A DNA stretch of 64,000 bases from Hawksworthiomyces lignivorus. Taxonomy: Eukaryota; Ascomycota; Sordariomycetes; Ophiostomatales; Ophiostomataceae. The notes beneath the pieces are model-generated. The model was not told the origin of the DNA. It saw nothing but the letters and a program-made list of their open reading frames with translations, and made no database searches. Shown one piece after another: positions 44,040 to 55,045 of this stretch. The stretch's first letter is position 1. Every line of letters starts with the position of its first letter. The stretch is taken from assembly GCA_002917075.1 (NCBI GenBank), contig NTMA01000124.1, positions 1 to 64,000 on the forward strand, written 5' to 3'. The translations under genes were made by a program, and so were the position numbers.

Positions 44040-44301
44040 TTGCTATGCTCTTCTGTTTGCATAAAGTTAGGGATGTTGGCGCAGATGTTTGATGGCGATG
44101 GAACAAGAACGTGGCCCGGCCGGCATCGACGCCGAATTTATACTCTGGACGCTGTATACGACGATGTTCAGGTGAAATATGCATCTTGTTATCTTGGCAT
44201 GTAAGAAATGCTCGCTTGGTAACCATTAATATGTATCTCAACCCGCGAGGACATTAGGAAAACGTCGTAAAAGGTGACCATTGGCTCAGGACAAGGAGTT
44301 C

Positions 44302-44314
44302 CGGAAATACTCCG
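44302..44314. promoter_or_regulatory. Candidate Zn2Cys6 site CGG-N7-CCG
   Basis: CGGAAATACTCCG is an inverted CGG pair with a 7-bp spacer, 263 bp before the MFS start codon. Dimeric Gal4-type activators bind such sites. The neighbouring activator is the natural candidate; this is inference. Confidence 0.35.
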
Positions 44315-44565
44315 CAACGCGGCGTTTGGCTCCGAATGCAATGAGGAACTCATATGTCATAAGCCGGTGGAGGGGAGCAGTAACCTTATCGCCCAAAAGG
44401 TTGGTCTAAGGCGGCGCAAAGTGTGGCCATTGGTCAGATTGTTTAGACGCAGTGCCTTTATCCTTGTCGCTTTCTGGGTGTAACTGCGATCTTGACCTTG
44501 CTGTGGCCGAAAAAGCCGAGCTACCTCTTATCTCTCTAGTGGACCCAGGTCCCTGGAGACTAAGG

Positions 44566-46316
44566 TTATATAGCTTCGTAGTTGTTGATTAGGCCAAAAA
44601 CTCCGTTTCCACCCAGCAGCATAGAAAGCCCATCATTGTGCTGGAAAATAGGTGGAGAGGCTTCTACCTCCGCGTTCGGATTTCCGTTGCGAGCTTGTGT
44701 CTTTGCCCAAATTGTTTCCAGCGTCTCTGAAGTTCTTAAAAAGGTCACGGATTTCATTGTCTTCGCCATCAAAGTCAAGGTGTTCCTGATGATGTCAACT
44801 TGGTCGCAGCGCAGCGCCGCACTGCCAATGACTAGCAGAGGCCAAAAGTCTGTCCTCTCAAGCACGGAAAGTTGTACTAGCCACGTAGCTTCCAGAACAT
44901 ATTGCTGAACGATAGGATCCGCCGCCGTCGCATCCGGCTGGAGCAGTTTAAAGATAAGAATTTGGAGAGCTAAGACAAATAGTCGAGCTCGTTGTCTGTA
45001 CCGAAATGAAGACATAGCTGTAGCTTGGGCCGGGGAGTCGCTGTCCGGTAAATTTGCCTGCTGCCAGACGCCGAGGGTGTCTCGTAAAGCTAGTACAGTC
45101 TGCAATGCGACAGCATCTAGAGGCATGCTATGAATCAGGTGCGTCAGGTCTGATAAAATTCTGTACAGTTGCCAGGGAACGCCAAGAACTGGCGAATTCT
45201 CTGCTTCGGATGCTGCAGGGAAAGGGTTCGAATCAAGGTACGGTTGAAGACAATTCCACAGCTCGTTGTCAGGCATCGGTATCGGATTGCCGTTGAAGAT
45301 GGACCAGTTGACAGTATGATACACAAATGCTTCGGCTGCAATCCGTGCAAAAACTTTATCGCTTATAGAACGCAGTTTATTTTCATTGGAGTTTAACCGC
45401 GTGCTTCCTTTGAGCTTCAAAATCTGTGCTGCGCCTTGAATATGAAGAAGTACCGGGGAAGATTCAGCCGCATTCCACGTCTATGCAAAATTGTGTCAGT
45501 CATCGATGAATATATGCATGCAGCAAGGTTTGCTCCTAAATAAACTCCTTGCAATATCTTCGCCTTCTCATATTGTCTTGCTTACTTCAAACAAGTTAAG
45601 GTGAAGTACGTTGAAGAGCAGCCAATCTTCCGTCCCCTGGACTCGCTTATGCGCAATGTTATCACGGGTGATAGTGACGGCCTGCGCGTAGTACTTGAGC
45701 GCTAAGCTCCGATATTCTGGAAACTGCCGAGACAGGTCAAGAGAGGCGCATGCCAGCAGCGGCTCCACCATCAGCTGCAGCCGAGGGAAGATGGATGACA
45801 TCAGAAACGTCCTCTGGAATTCGGGGTGGGCGTGTCGGCTCAGAAGCATAGAGCACAGTCTTGATGAGTAATGGTTAAGAAGCCCTTGGTCGACTTCCAA
45901 GTTTAAGAAATCCGGGTAAGACTGTGCGAGATAGTTGCCTCCTAGAGAGCTGGTATGCCCGTCCACTGGTTGAGGTTTGATAGGAACTGGGGCCGACCGC
46001 AGAGCCTCTGCAACGACTCTTGGGTGAGCGCTGGCGCTCGTCTGTGGAACAGCGCGTCGCAATCCCGCAGGAAGACGATTGGCTGGCCACGAGCACTCAA
46101 GCTGCCTCTTGGAACACGCGAGGCATGTGGGATGATGCTCATCACATTTCCGTCGACGAGCACGGCCTGCGTAATAAAGTCTAAGTGGAGAACGATAAAC
46201 AAAAATTGACGCAAAGACATTCATTACTCACAGTTGTTGCATCCCGTCTTTGTCCTCAACGTCGCAGGTGGGCGGCGTTCTCTGCGCCTAGTCTTCATTC
46301 CCCCTTGGGTAGCCAT
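44566..46316 (-). CDS. Zn2Cys6 transcription activator
   Basis: Three exons (46316-46232, 46166-45586, 45480-44566) give 526 residues. The first intron splits the second Cys codon of the zinc cluster. The DNA-binding domain at residues 26-53 has the exact C-x2-C-x6-C-x6-C-x2-C-x6-C pattern: CNNCRARRRKCDEHHPTC, then LACSKRQLEC. It is preceded by a basic RRRERRPP stretch. The rest is the fungal transcription-factor homology region, with LFETWNAAESSPVLLHIQGA and QILKLKG, a signature of the Fungal_trans_2-type regulators. Its 5' end faces the amidase gene across 386 bp, and the MFS gene follows downstream on the same strand. Local control of amidase and transporter genes is a sensible inference; the inducer is unknown. 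Confidence 0.9.
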
Positions 46317-46702
46317 GTGCTGCGTAGATTCAGATTCGTTCGTTGTCTAGAAATAGATCGGCAAACTGCGGCGATGCATGCCCCAGGGCTTGTGATGGGT
46401 TATATGGAATTTAGCGAAATTCAAAGCCAGCCAATTAACACAGTTTCCGCGAACTAACCCGATGCTATCTTGGTCGCATTGCTATCTTTCGAACTTTGTG
46501 GGGAAGCTTGGTGTGGTCCGCAACGTCGAATGGGCACGCTTTCCGCAAAATCACACACCAAGTCTGATTCTCCGATTTATCTTACACAACTTAGGCCTCC
46601 ATATGTTACTAGAGATGGGTATATTATTGCTAAATTTTCGTTCTCCTTCAACATGCAGGCTGCAGTTGGCACCCATCGTCTCAACTTTTTTGAACCGTAA
46701 TC
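46317..46702. promoter_or_regulatory. Shared divergent promoter of activator and amidase
   Basis: 386 bp separate the two start codons. CGG half-sites stand at 46359-46361 and 46369-46371 as a direct repeat with a 7-bp spacer, the same spacing as the inverted pair upstream of the MFS gene. A reverse-orientation CCAAT (GCCAGCCAATT) lies near 46433. The shared region would allow coordinated expression. Confidence 0.45.
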
Positions 46703-48614
46703 ATGGCTGCTGTCCAAGACTGGGAAATTATTGCTTCGGAGAAACGCCGATCGTGCTTTGAGAAGATTCCAAAAGAATGGCTTCTTCCTGCCTCTGTCCT
46801 AGCTGACATCAATGAAACATCAAACAAGAATGTTCTCCAGGTCCCACGAGAATGTGGTATTTTGTCTGCTGAAGAAATAGACATCACGGAGAGCTACGAC
46901 GCCACAGAATTGTTGCAGAAGCTTGCGTCTTCGGGGTTCTCGGCAATTTCAGTTGCTACAGCGTTTTGCAAAAGGGCAGCGATTGCCCAACAGCTGGTAT
47001 GTTTGGATGCTGCTAATCATGGCAAACGGAACTCACTGTTAATCCGCTAATGAAAACAGACCAGTTGTTTGACAGAGATCTTCTTTGACGAGGCCCTGGT
47101 ACGGGCCAAATTTCTGGATGATTACCTTGCTACTGAAAAGAAGCCTTTTGGGCCTTTACATGGCCTGCCAATCAGTGTCAAGGTGTGCTAGTTAATCTAC
47201 TACTTCATCATGGAGCTTCTTCATTGCTGATTTGAAAGGACTCCTTCCATTACATTGGACAAGAATCCACGCTAGGCTATGTGTCGTTCGTTGGAAAGTC
47301 CACCGCCACGGCCTACAGTCCGTTGATCCAACTGCTGCTGGACCTTGGTGCTGTTCTCTACGTGAAGTCCAACATCCCGCAGACTCTTATGGTGAGATTA
47401 TCTTTACCGCTAAATTTAAACTTGAGTCTAACTATTGACATGTGTTGAAAACAGACCGCAGACTCGGAAAATCATGTGTTTGGGAGAACGTTGAATCCTC
47501 ATAGGCTTTCTTTGACAGCTGGAGGCTCCAGTGGCGGCGAAGGTGCGATCGTGGGTATGCGGGCTGCATTAATCGGTGTTGGCACAGACATCGGCGGATC
47601 AATCCGCGTTCCTGCTCTCTGCTGTGGGGTATATGGTTACAGGCCTTCGGCAAGTCGTGTCCCCTACGGAGGGCAATCTATCCCGGGACGTGTAGGTTCT
47701 CCTGGCGTGTTGGCATCAGCTGGCCCTCTGACCACGTCCTATCGTGATGTGCGGTTATTCATGGAGACCGTGATCTCAAAAATGCCTTGGGATTACGACC
47801 ACAGTGCCTCCCATATTCTCTGGAGAACGGTTCCGAAAAAGGAGGTCTTGACGATTGGCATCCTGCCGACAGACCCTGTGTTCCCTCTGCATCCGCCGGT
47901 GGTGCGCGCTCTTAAATCGGCACTAGAGAAGTTGAAGGCAGCGGGTCACAACTTGGTGCAGCTCGACAAGGTGCCGAGCATTTTGACTGCCAACCAGCAG
48001 ATCATTGAGCTCTATTCTCTAGACCCTGCAATGACACCATTCCAAAACATCGCTGCAAGTGGAGAGCCGAAAATACGATCCGTCGCAGAATCGCCGTTCA
48101 TCTCAAAGCGCAACGGACATCTGACTATGGATGATCTCTACAATATGAACGCGACAAGGGCTCAATGCCTAAGAGAGTGGCACAAGGTATGGACAGAAAA
48201 TGGTATCGATGTTATCGTTGGCCCTGTGGCAGAGACAACAGCTATGCCGCATGACACGTTTGGAAATACGCCATATACGACGCTATGGAACTACCTTGAT
48301 GTAAGCTAATGCCTCCCCCGCTTTATTTTGATAAAAAAACACTCCTAACATTTGACAGTATCCTTCTCTCGTTATCCCATACCTCAAGGCAGACAAATCT
48401 ATTGATATCGAAGATGGCTTCACTTCATACAAGCCTTGTAAGCCCAGCCCGGTTGTTGTCATCGTGCTTGCTTGGATGCTGACCTTGAATTCATACAGAT
48501 AACGCCGAAGCAACAGACGGAGCGCCGACAGCCATCCAGGTTGCAGCACGCACCTTGTTTGACGAAGAACTTCTCGAGGCTGCGGATACCATAGCAAAGG
48601 TTCTTGCATCGTAA
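46703..48614 (+). CDS. Amidase-signature hydrolase (acetamidase-like)
   Basis: Six exons (46703-46996, 47060-47182, 47239-47391, 47455-48300, 48359-48437, 48499-48614) give 536 residues, normal for fungal acetamidase-type enzymes. It hydrolyses an amide to the acid and ammonia or an amine. The Ser-cisSer-Lys triad is complete: Lys139 at the end of GLPISVK, cis-Ser215 in TAGGSSGGEGA, and nucleophile Ser239 in GTDIGGSIR. Spacing (76 and 24 residues) is near-identical to that in fatty-acid amide hydrolase (75 and 24). There is no signal peptide, so it is probably cytosolic. It is divergent from the Zn2Cys6 activator. The substrate is unknown; acetamide/formamide-type nutrients, aryl amides or a natural product are all possible. 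Confidence 0.92.
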
Positions 48615-49095
48615 GCGGTAAAACACTGTACATTAGTCTGCAGCAACGAAATCGACCATAGATGTAGTCTTAAAGAGACATACAAGCTTATAATTAGATG
48701 TTCACTTCATCATATGCAAACAACTTGTGATATGCCAAGAGTCTTAGTTCCAGAGAGGTTTGTCAGGTATTTCGTACCTATGTTTCTTGTGTTTCGTTGT
48801 TCCAAGCGGCTGCTTCGAATTATCAGGTCTACGAAGCAGCGGGGCAGCTAAGAACAAGACCATTTCCGCTGCATCTTGAGGGCCCAATTCCCATTGGTCA
48901 CCCAAGCACTTCTAAATAGATTCATCACCTTCCTGGAAATAATGCAGTGCGGACAGAAAACCGTAAGGCCGTTTGATTGGGAAATCTCCTATGTTCTACC
49001 TAAGTACTCCGTACGAATGCGCCGTCATGCAAAATGGTTCCTGACCGACAAAGTTGGTGCCACGTCCTTGTTCCTCCAGCTGCTCCCACTCGAGC
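48615..49095. other. Convergent 3' intergenic region
   Basis: This 481-bp spacer lies between the amidase and the convergent GPI-type protein gene. It includes one TACTCCGTA copy (49005-49013). No gene is seen. Confidence 0.4.
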
Positions 49096-49788
49096 TTACA
49101 GCAGAGCCATGCCGGCAGCACCGATGACGGCAGCCAGACCCATAAGGCTGCCAACGGCACCGGTGGCCGCAGCGCCCGTCGGTACAGTCGTGGCAGCACC
49201 CGTCCGGGTACCCGTAGGTGTCGTGTTGGTGCCAAAGACGGTGCGCGTGGTGCCGTCCGTGACGACGATGCCTGGCGGCTGCGAGGTGTTGTTGGACAAG
49301 GGCGTGGTGCGGGGACCGCCGACGGTAGTCGTGGTGCCGCCAGGGCCCGAGATGATGACAACGCCCGGCTGCGAGAAGATGTCGGAGTTGAGGCTGGCGC
49401 TGCTGGCAGCGCTGGCGGTGTTAGCCGCATCGGGGCTCGTAGTGCTGGTGGTGAAGCCGAAGCTGGACGCCGCTCCCGTGGCGACCGGCGTGGAGGACGG
49501 CACGGCAGCGTTGCCGCCGAATCCGGGCAGGAAGCTGGGCGTCACCGTGGCGGTGCCCGTGTAGCCGGCGCAGCCGGGCTTGGTGGTGATGGGCGGGGCG
49601 CGGCCGCCGCCGCAGTCGATGAAGTCGCAGATCTCACCGGTGCCCGGGACATACCAGATGAGGCTGGCGACGCCGTTGGAGAAGGTTTCGGACGACGTAC
49701 AGCCGGCCAGATCCGTGCGGGCGAGGACTGCGGCCGGCAGGAGAGCGGCAGCTGCCGCGAGGAAAAGAGTGCGTGGCTGGGACAGCAT
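49096..49788 (-). CDS. GPI-anchored-type secreted protein
   Basis: A single-exon 230-residue protein. Signal peptide: MLSQPRTLFLAAAAALLPAA, cleavage near VLA/RTD. The conserved mature N-terminus (RTDLAGCTSSET, LIWYVPGTGEICDFIDCGGG, KPGCAGYTG) has five Cys and resembles a fungal family often labelled 'siderophore biosynthesis', a label I regard as unsupported. The middle is Ser/Thr/Pro-rich with sequons (NNTS, NTT), expected to be heavily O-glycosylated. The C-terminus GSLMGLAAVIGAAGMALL is a hydrophobic tail following small residues, as in a GPI-attachment signal. The likely location is the outer plasma membrane or cell wall. Confidence 0.82.
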   Translation of the reverse strand: MLSQPRTLFLAAAAALLPAAVLARTDLAGCTSSETFSNGVASLIWYVPGTGEICDFIDCGGGRAPPITTKPGCAGYTGTATVTPSFLPGFGGNAAVPSSTPVATGAASSFGFTTSTTSPDAANTASAASSASLNSDIFSQPGVVIISGPGGTTTTVGGPRTTPLSNNTSQPPGIVVTDGTTRTVFGTNTTPTGTRTGAATTVPTGAAATGAVGSLMGLAAVIGAAGMALL

Positions 49789-51095
49789 TGTTCCTTTTCC
49801 GAGAGATATGCTTTGTAAACGAGTGATGTGCTTGGTTGGCTAGGCTGATGAAAACGAGCGTGTATGTAAGAAACGAGAGTAGTGCCGTGTAGACCAAGAA
49901 GAGGCAAACGAAGGAAACGGTCTCGACCAAAAAAAGGAAAAGCACTGAGATATATGCGGAAAGTTGAAAGAATCACCCAGATCCTCGGAAAGCGTGGAAA
50001 AGAAAACGAACGACCTAAGCCCAACCTGCCACCTCTTCTGTCAGCTCTCGAGACCAGGAAAGGGGTCCACAGCGCGCCACTATGTACGTGGAACCACGTC
50101 AAAACATGGATGCAGGTCCAATGGCAAAAAGAGAAACCTCGTATTTGACTCCAAAAGTTTGGTACGGGGTACAGTGTTGTTAGGGGCTAGCGTTTTGTGC
50201 TAAAGTGTGTTTGGATGGTTGGCCCTGTATTCGCCCCCAATTGCCCCTTCCAAGCCCCTTTGCCAAGAGTTTTTGAGCTTAAAATAAGATTATTTTTTTC
50301 TCTTCCTCCTATGACGCTTGTAGTCTTCCCAGACGAGATTTTGGGTGTCCCAAGCGGACCAGTTCCGATGAATCCGACTGTTGTACTCGTACTAGTACTC
50401 TGCAAGCGGCCGCTCTCTCTCTGCGAGTCATGAACTGGTCTACAGGGGTAATAAATGTTAAATCTGTACATTGGTTTTAGTGCAATTTCTATGCCGAGTG
50501 AAGTACCTTCTGTTTCTTTTTTTAAATGTGATATTGCAGTTTTCTCTGCTTTTCCTTGTCTTTCTGTTGCTACATACAAGTCGCAGGCTTGACTTTGGCA
50601 GCCCTGGCCTTCCAACACTGTACTGGGAAGAGGCCAATAACATTTATTGCCCTGGATCTTTAATCGTTCCGACTCCTCCTGGCCGCCACAAGGCGCCTCT
50701 GCCGATGCCCGCCATGCATGGCGGGCTTGGCCAGCGATTAACCAACCAAAGGAAGGAAATTCGAAAGCTTATGGGGTTTTCTGGAACCTTTCATAACAGC
50801 GCTCCATGTACAGGGGTATCGCCGGCTTCCTATTTTCACATACCAGTGCGATAATACGGAGTATTGGCAAGTGATCCACGCTTTTGATATTCACCTAATA
50901 TTAATCCCAGAACTCGGTTGCTTCCACTCTCCTTCTGATGGTATTTAATATTATTGAACATCCACTTCCCCAGCATCATGTGCTGAAGAAAGAAACAAAA
51001 CCCATATTTGAGTACTCCACACAACTCCAGTAGATGTGATGCGCAAATGATCATGTCAATGCAATCTCTGCCGAGTCATTCTTTCTCTTAGGTTC
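49789..51095. other. Intergenic region
   Basis: These 1.3 kb hold the promoter of the GPI-type gene and the 3' flank of the GTPase gene. A TACGGAGTA copy lies at 50855-50863 and a poly-T tract near 50517. No coding sequence was recognised. Confidence 0.4.
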
Positions 51096-54000
51096 CTACT
51101 GCACCTCTTCACTCTGCTGTTCTTCCTCTTTGCTTCTAGCAGCCTTCCCTCTTCTTCTTTTTGGAGATTTTTGTGCGGCGACACCACCAACAGGAGCTTT
51201 GCGCTTGTAGGTCCGCTTTGGTTTTGGCTGCGGCTTTGGGAGCTCCTCATCGTCAACGTCGGACAGAATTTCGGCCGGGTCCAGCTCAAACTGGGCTTGA
51301 TACTCTGTCGGGATGGCGGTACTCAATTCTTTGCCGCGTACCTTGCTGAACATATCCGGCACTCTCCAGTCGCTCTGCCACTTGACCAGGAGTGGGCTCA
51401 CTGCGGAGCGCAGCTCCGGAAGCGTCTTCTGGCCAGGATATGGCCAGCCCTCAGCGCTGTTGTCGTTGCTACCGACTACGTTTGTGCCGTCAGCTCCTAT
51501 CTCCGTTTTCGTTAGAGCGCTGACCATTGCCTCAATCTGCGTTTTGATTTTTTCCAATCCTTCTCCCCAGATCTGCCCGAGGGACTCCTCGAACGTAGTA
51601 ATGTTGTCTGCGATCTTCTTCTCCATCTCTTCGACAGCCTTTTTGATGAGCCGTGTCGCCTTTTCTTTGCCACACCTGTAAAGAACTTCGTGGCGGCTCT
51701 TTACAATGCCCTTTCCTAGAAGTGTGCCATGCAGTGTCAGTTTATGAAATGACGATACTACAATTGTTCTACCCACTGGGCCACTTCCAGAGGGTTAGGA
51801 CCCGCGATCTTACCTCGTATTTTTAGCGCATCGTCAAAAGCCGGACCCCACCCACGTTGCAATACCTCATCTACCGTTGGGTGAACTGCCTGTGCTCTCT
51901 TGGCTATCTCAAACATGGCTCTTTCAACATTGTCGATGACAAAATCTCGTATGGCCATGATGGCGGTGAGCTGCTCAGCCAGGTACGCATCTCGACCAGG
52001 GAAATACAGCGGGAGGAGCTCTCGGACTTTGGCCAGAGACACCTCCCAAACATCACCGATATGCATGCTGACCTGCTTCGTTTCCCCGGGAAGCCTTCGA
52101 TGGAAGGCGTCGGTCCACATGTCCATCACCTCCAATAGGACGACCGTTGCCCTTGGCGTGTCAGCTGCGTCAGTCTAGCTCACACCGGCCGGTGAAAAGG
52201 AACGGCAGACTCACATATCTTCCATCCAGCTGTACAGCATTGGATATGCTCCACCGCTGACGTACCGAGCGCCTCTCCGTCGAATGATGGCCGCGTGTAT
52301 GCACCAGTGCATGTTTTTCTTATCGGATGGCTCACTTCCCCGTGGATTTCGCTGCGGCCATAGAGCGATCTTCTTTAAAACTTCGGCCCGACACTTTGGC
52401 TTAAAATTTTGCTTCTTACCAGTTGCTGCTCTTAAGGATCGGAGGTACGTAAGGGGATTGCAGTGGTGAACTTTTTCAACTAGCTCCTCCCCGTAGATTT
52501 TGAGATTCTAGAGTTTTGCAAGGTAAGCTTGTTGAACAATAAAAACAGCGCTCGAATAGATAACAAAAGCCAAAAGCACATACATCCATCATATTCTCTT
52601 CAAATGGACTGAGGAGATCTTTCAATACTAGATGTGGCTGCTCAATCGTTTGCATTCCAAAATGCTCTTCATTGAATATGGTTTTCAGGAGCTCGAGAAG
52701 TACATGTAAGCGCCGCAAGAGAGATGTGGCGTGAGCTCTTCGTAGGGGAATGGTAGCGTCACGTAGCCAGGTTCGCAGAGCCGGTATTCCTGTGTAATTT
52801 TCATCAGGGTATCCAACAGTGGGTGCTAAATCTTCCTGGGTCAGTTTGAAGTAGGAACTGGCACTTACAGGGATGACGGAAATAGGAACGTCATCAGCTT
52901 CAGCAACAGATTCTCCATCAGTGTCTCCTGCGTTCTGCGATGACGGAGAAGTCCTCTTGCGCCTAAACTGTCCCTGAATCTTGTTCTTTACAATTTCATT
53001 GCGAACTTGAGAGCATTGGAATGCTAGTGTCGCTATTGTGTTTGCATGCAACTTTTGCAGAGGCTCCTGCTTGTCTATTAATTCTGCGACCAATTCCTTC
53101 GCTAGAATCAAATCTCTTTTAAATACTTCGAGGTCAAGGAAATCTTGCCAGTGAAAGATACGTTAACTCGTGCACTAATTTTCCGTGTCCTCAACTTAAG
53201 CACGCCCAGAAAGGAAAAGAGGATGAAGAGGAGAAGACTTACCATTTGCCTTTTCTGCAATTTTGCATTCTGCATTGATCTCTTTTTCCTGCTTCCTTGC
53301 ATTGGCCAGCTGCGCCTTTGTGTTTCGCAGCTTATTCCGTGCAGACTTCAGTATTTTATTGTTTCGGTGCAAGTCCTTGTCATCGGAATATTTGAGGGCG
53401 GTTTTCAAATAGCCCTCCCAGTCAAAGTCGTCCACCTTTGAGATGGCCGCGCAAAAAGCACGTTGAGTGAGACGGTTGTCCATCTTCATTCTCACCCGCT
53501 GATTGTCCGAGATGAGCTTAGCTGCCACAGACTCGTCTGCTGCGCGCATGGCAGGAGACACAACGATGGTCACATCTAAATTGTCAAAGCGTTCTTGGGC
53601 AATCTTGGCGCGCATCTCCACTGCATCTCCCAGACCTGGAAGATCCTCCAGAGTCACCCCGTTCTCCAGGATCCTTGACGGAACATAAAGATCGACACGC
53701 TCAAGTAGAGGCCATAGTGATACCTCTGTGCCGTCAGGTCGACAAATATCTGGACACGACGTGCAGTCAAGGTACGGCTTAATCTTGTCTGAAAAGTTTT
53801 CGAGGTCCCCGTCTGAAAAGTGCTTGACCTTAGATAACAACTTGGTGACCTCCTCATTATCTGCTAAAAGATCAGCTGCCGTCATGTCACGGAGGTCGTC
53901 TTCATCGAAACCCCAAACTGCCTTTATGGGAGCAATGGTGCGTGACATATCAATTCGGTCTACGCCATAATCAAGACTGTGGAAACTGCCATTAGCAAAA

Positions 54001-55045
54001 GACTCTCCTGGATTGCTCTCACAATCACTGTCGCGATCAGCATTACTGCCACCATCTTCGTCATCGTCTTCGTCGTGACTGCTATTAGTCTGACAACGCA
54101 GATCTTGAAGAATGGGATTAAGCCATTCTTCAACTGCTCTACGAGAACGAAACTTCGCATCAGCTCGATAGCGATGTGTGGCACGAGGGTCTTGGTTGTG
54201 GTGGATGACGCAAACGGCCCCCGTCGAGGCTCCATCGCTGCCCGAGGGCAACAGCTCACGGTGATCTAGTAGAGCATTTATTAATGTAGTCTTGCCAGCA
54301 CCAGTGGCACCGGAGACGCCTACCCGAACACAAAATTTCTTTTGTTCTTTGCAAATAGACTCTTTTGTTGGGTAGTTAGCCATCGGTACGGGAGAGAAAA
54401 CAAGGCTGAATGAAAGCACATAAAATACCTACCAAAATCTCTGATCCATTCTAGAGTCTTTTCAATGTCAACAGATTGTCGCAGGATCTCTACTAGCTTT
54501 TTGCCAGTGTATATTGCGTCTTGAACAGCTTCTTCAAGCACTTCTATCTGTCGCCTTGGCGGCCTGTCACTTTCGTTGGCCCACGGGTATGTGGGGACTG
54601 GTTGTAAACTGAGATCTTTCTGAGCATGGCCTGGCTCTTGGATTTCGACCTCTGGCACGCCTTGATAGTCCTTGGTGGTGGCAAGTTCATCATTTTGACT
54701 GCTTTGAGTCTCATCTGCCGCAGTACTTGCCGCACCAGGCTCAGGATTCGGCGCATCAGACGGTCTTGGGATATCATTGCAGGTATGTGACTGAGCAGCA
54801 GGAATAACATGCTCCTTCTCCGCCACCAAAGCTTCTGTGTCAGACAGTCTCTGTGCAGCATTTATTACTAGGTCGCCGTCTAAATCTATGGTATTAGTTT
54901 CAGCAGCGTTGCCATCCTTAGCAACCTCTGGTATGAGGAGCTCCAGATTAGCTCTCTCTTCACTATGAACAGTCTCACCGTAAACCTCTGAATTCTCCTT
55001 GTGGATGGATGGAGGGTCGCTGTCCTTGAGGGTCACTTCGTCCAT
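51096..55045 (-). CDS. Large nuclear GTPase, SLIP-GC/dynamin-like
   Basis: Six exons (55045-54433, 54361-53243, 53143-52584, 52507-52215, 52151-51773, 51710-51096) join in phase to 1192 residues. The acceptors of exons 5 and 6 were chosen because only they keep the frame. Residues 1-200 are acidic and disordered. The GTPase domain begins near 215: G1 VSGATGAGKTTLINALL (about 220-236), G3 DLPGLGD, and a G4-like SKVDD. An acidic insert rich in Asp/Glu/Asn interrupts it. A long helical region follows (for example NARKQEKEINAECKIAEK), and the C-terminus is basic and nuclear-signal-like (KPKRTYKRKAP, KSPKRRRGKAARSKEEE). This layout fits the fungal proteins named nuclear GTPase SLIP-GC. Their role is unknown in fungi; the vertebrate protein is linked to genome stability in B cells. 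Confidence 0.82.

Noticed and set aside
45215..45240. GGTTCGAATC resembling a tRNA T-loop
   Set aside because: It lies within an exon of the Zn2Cys6 activator, and no acceptor or anticodon stems surround it.
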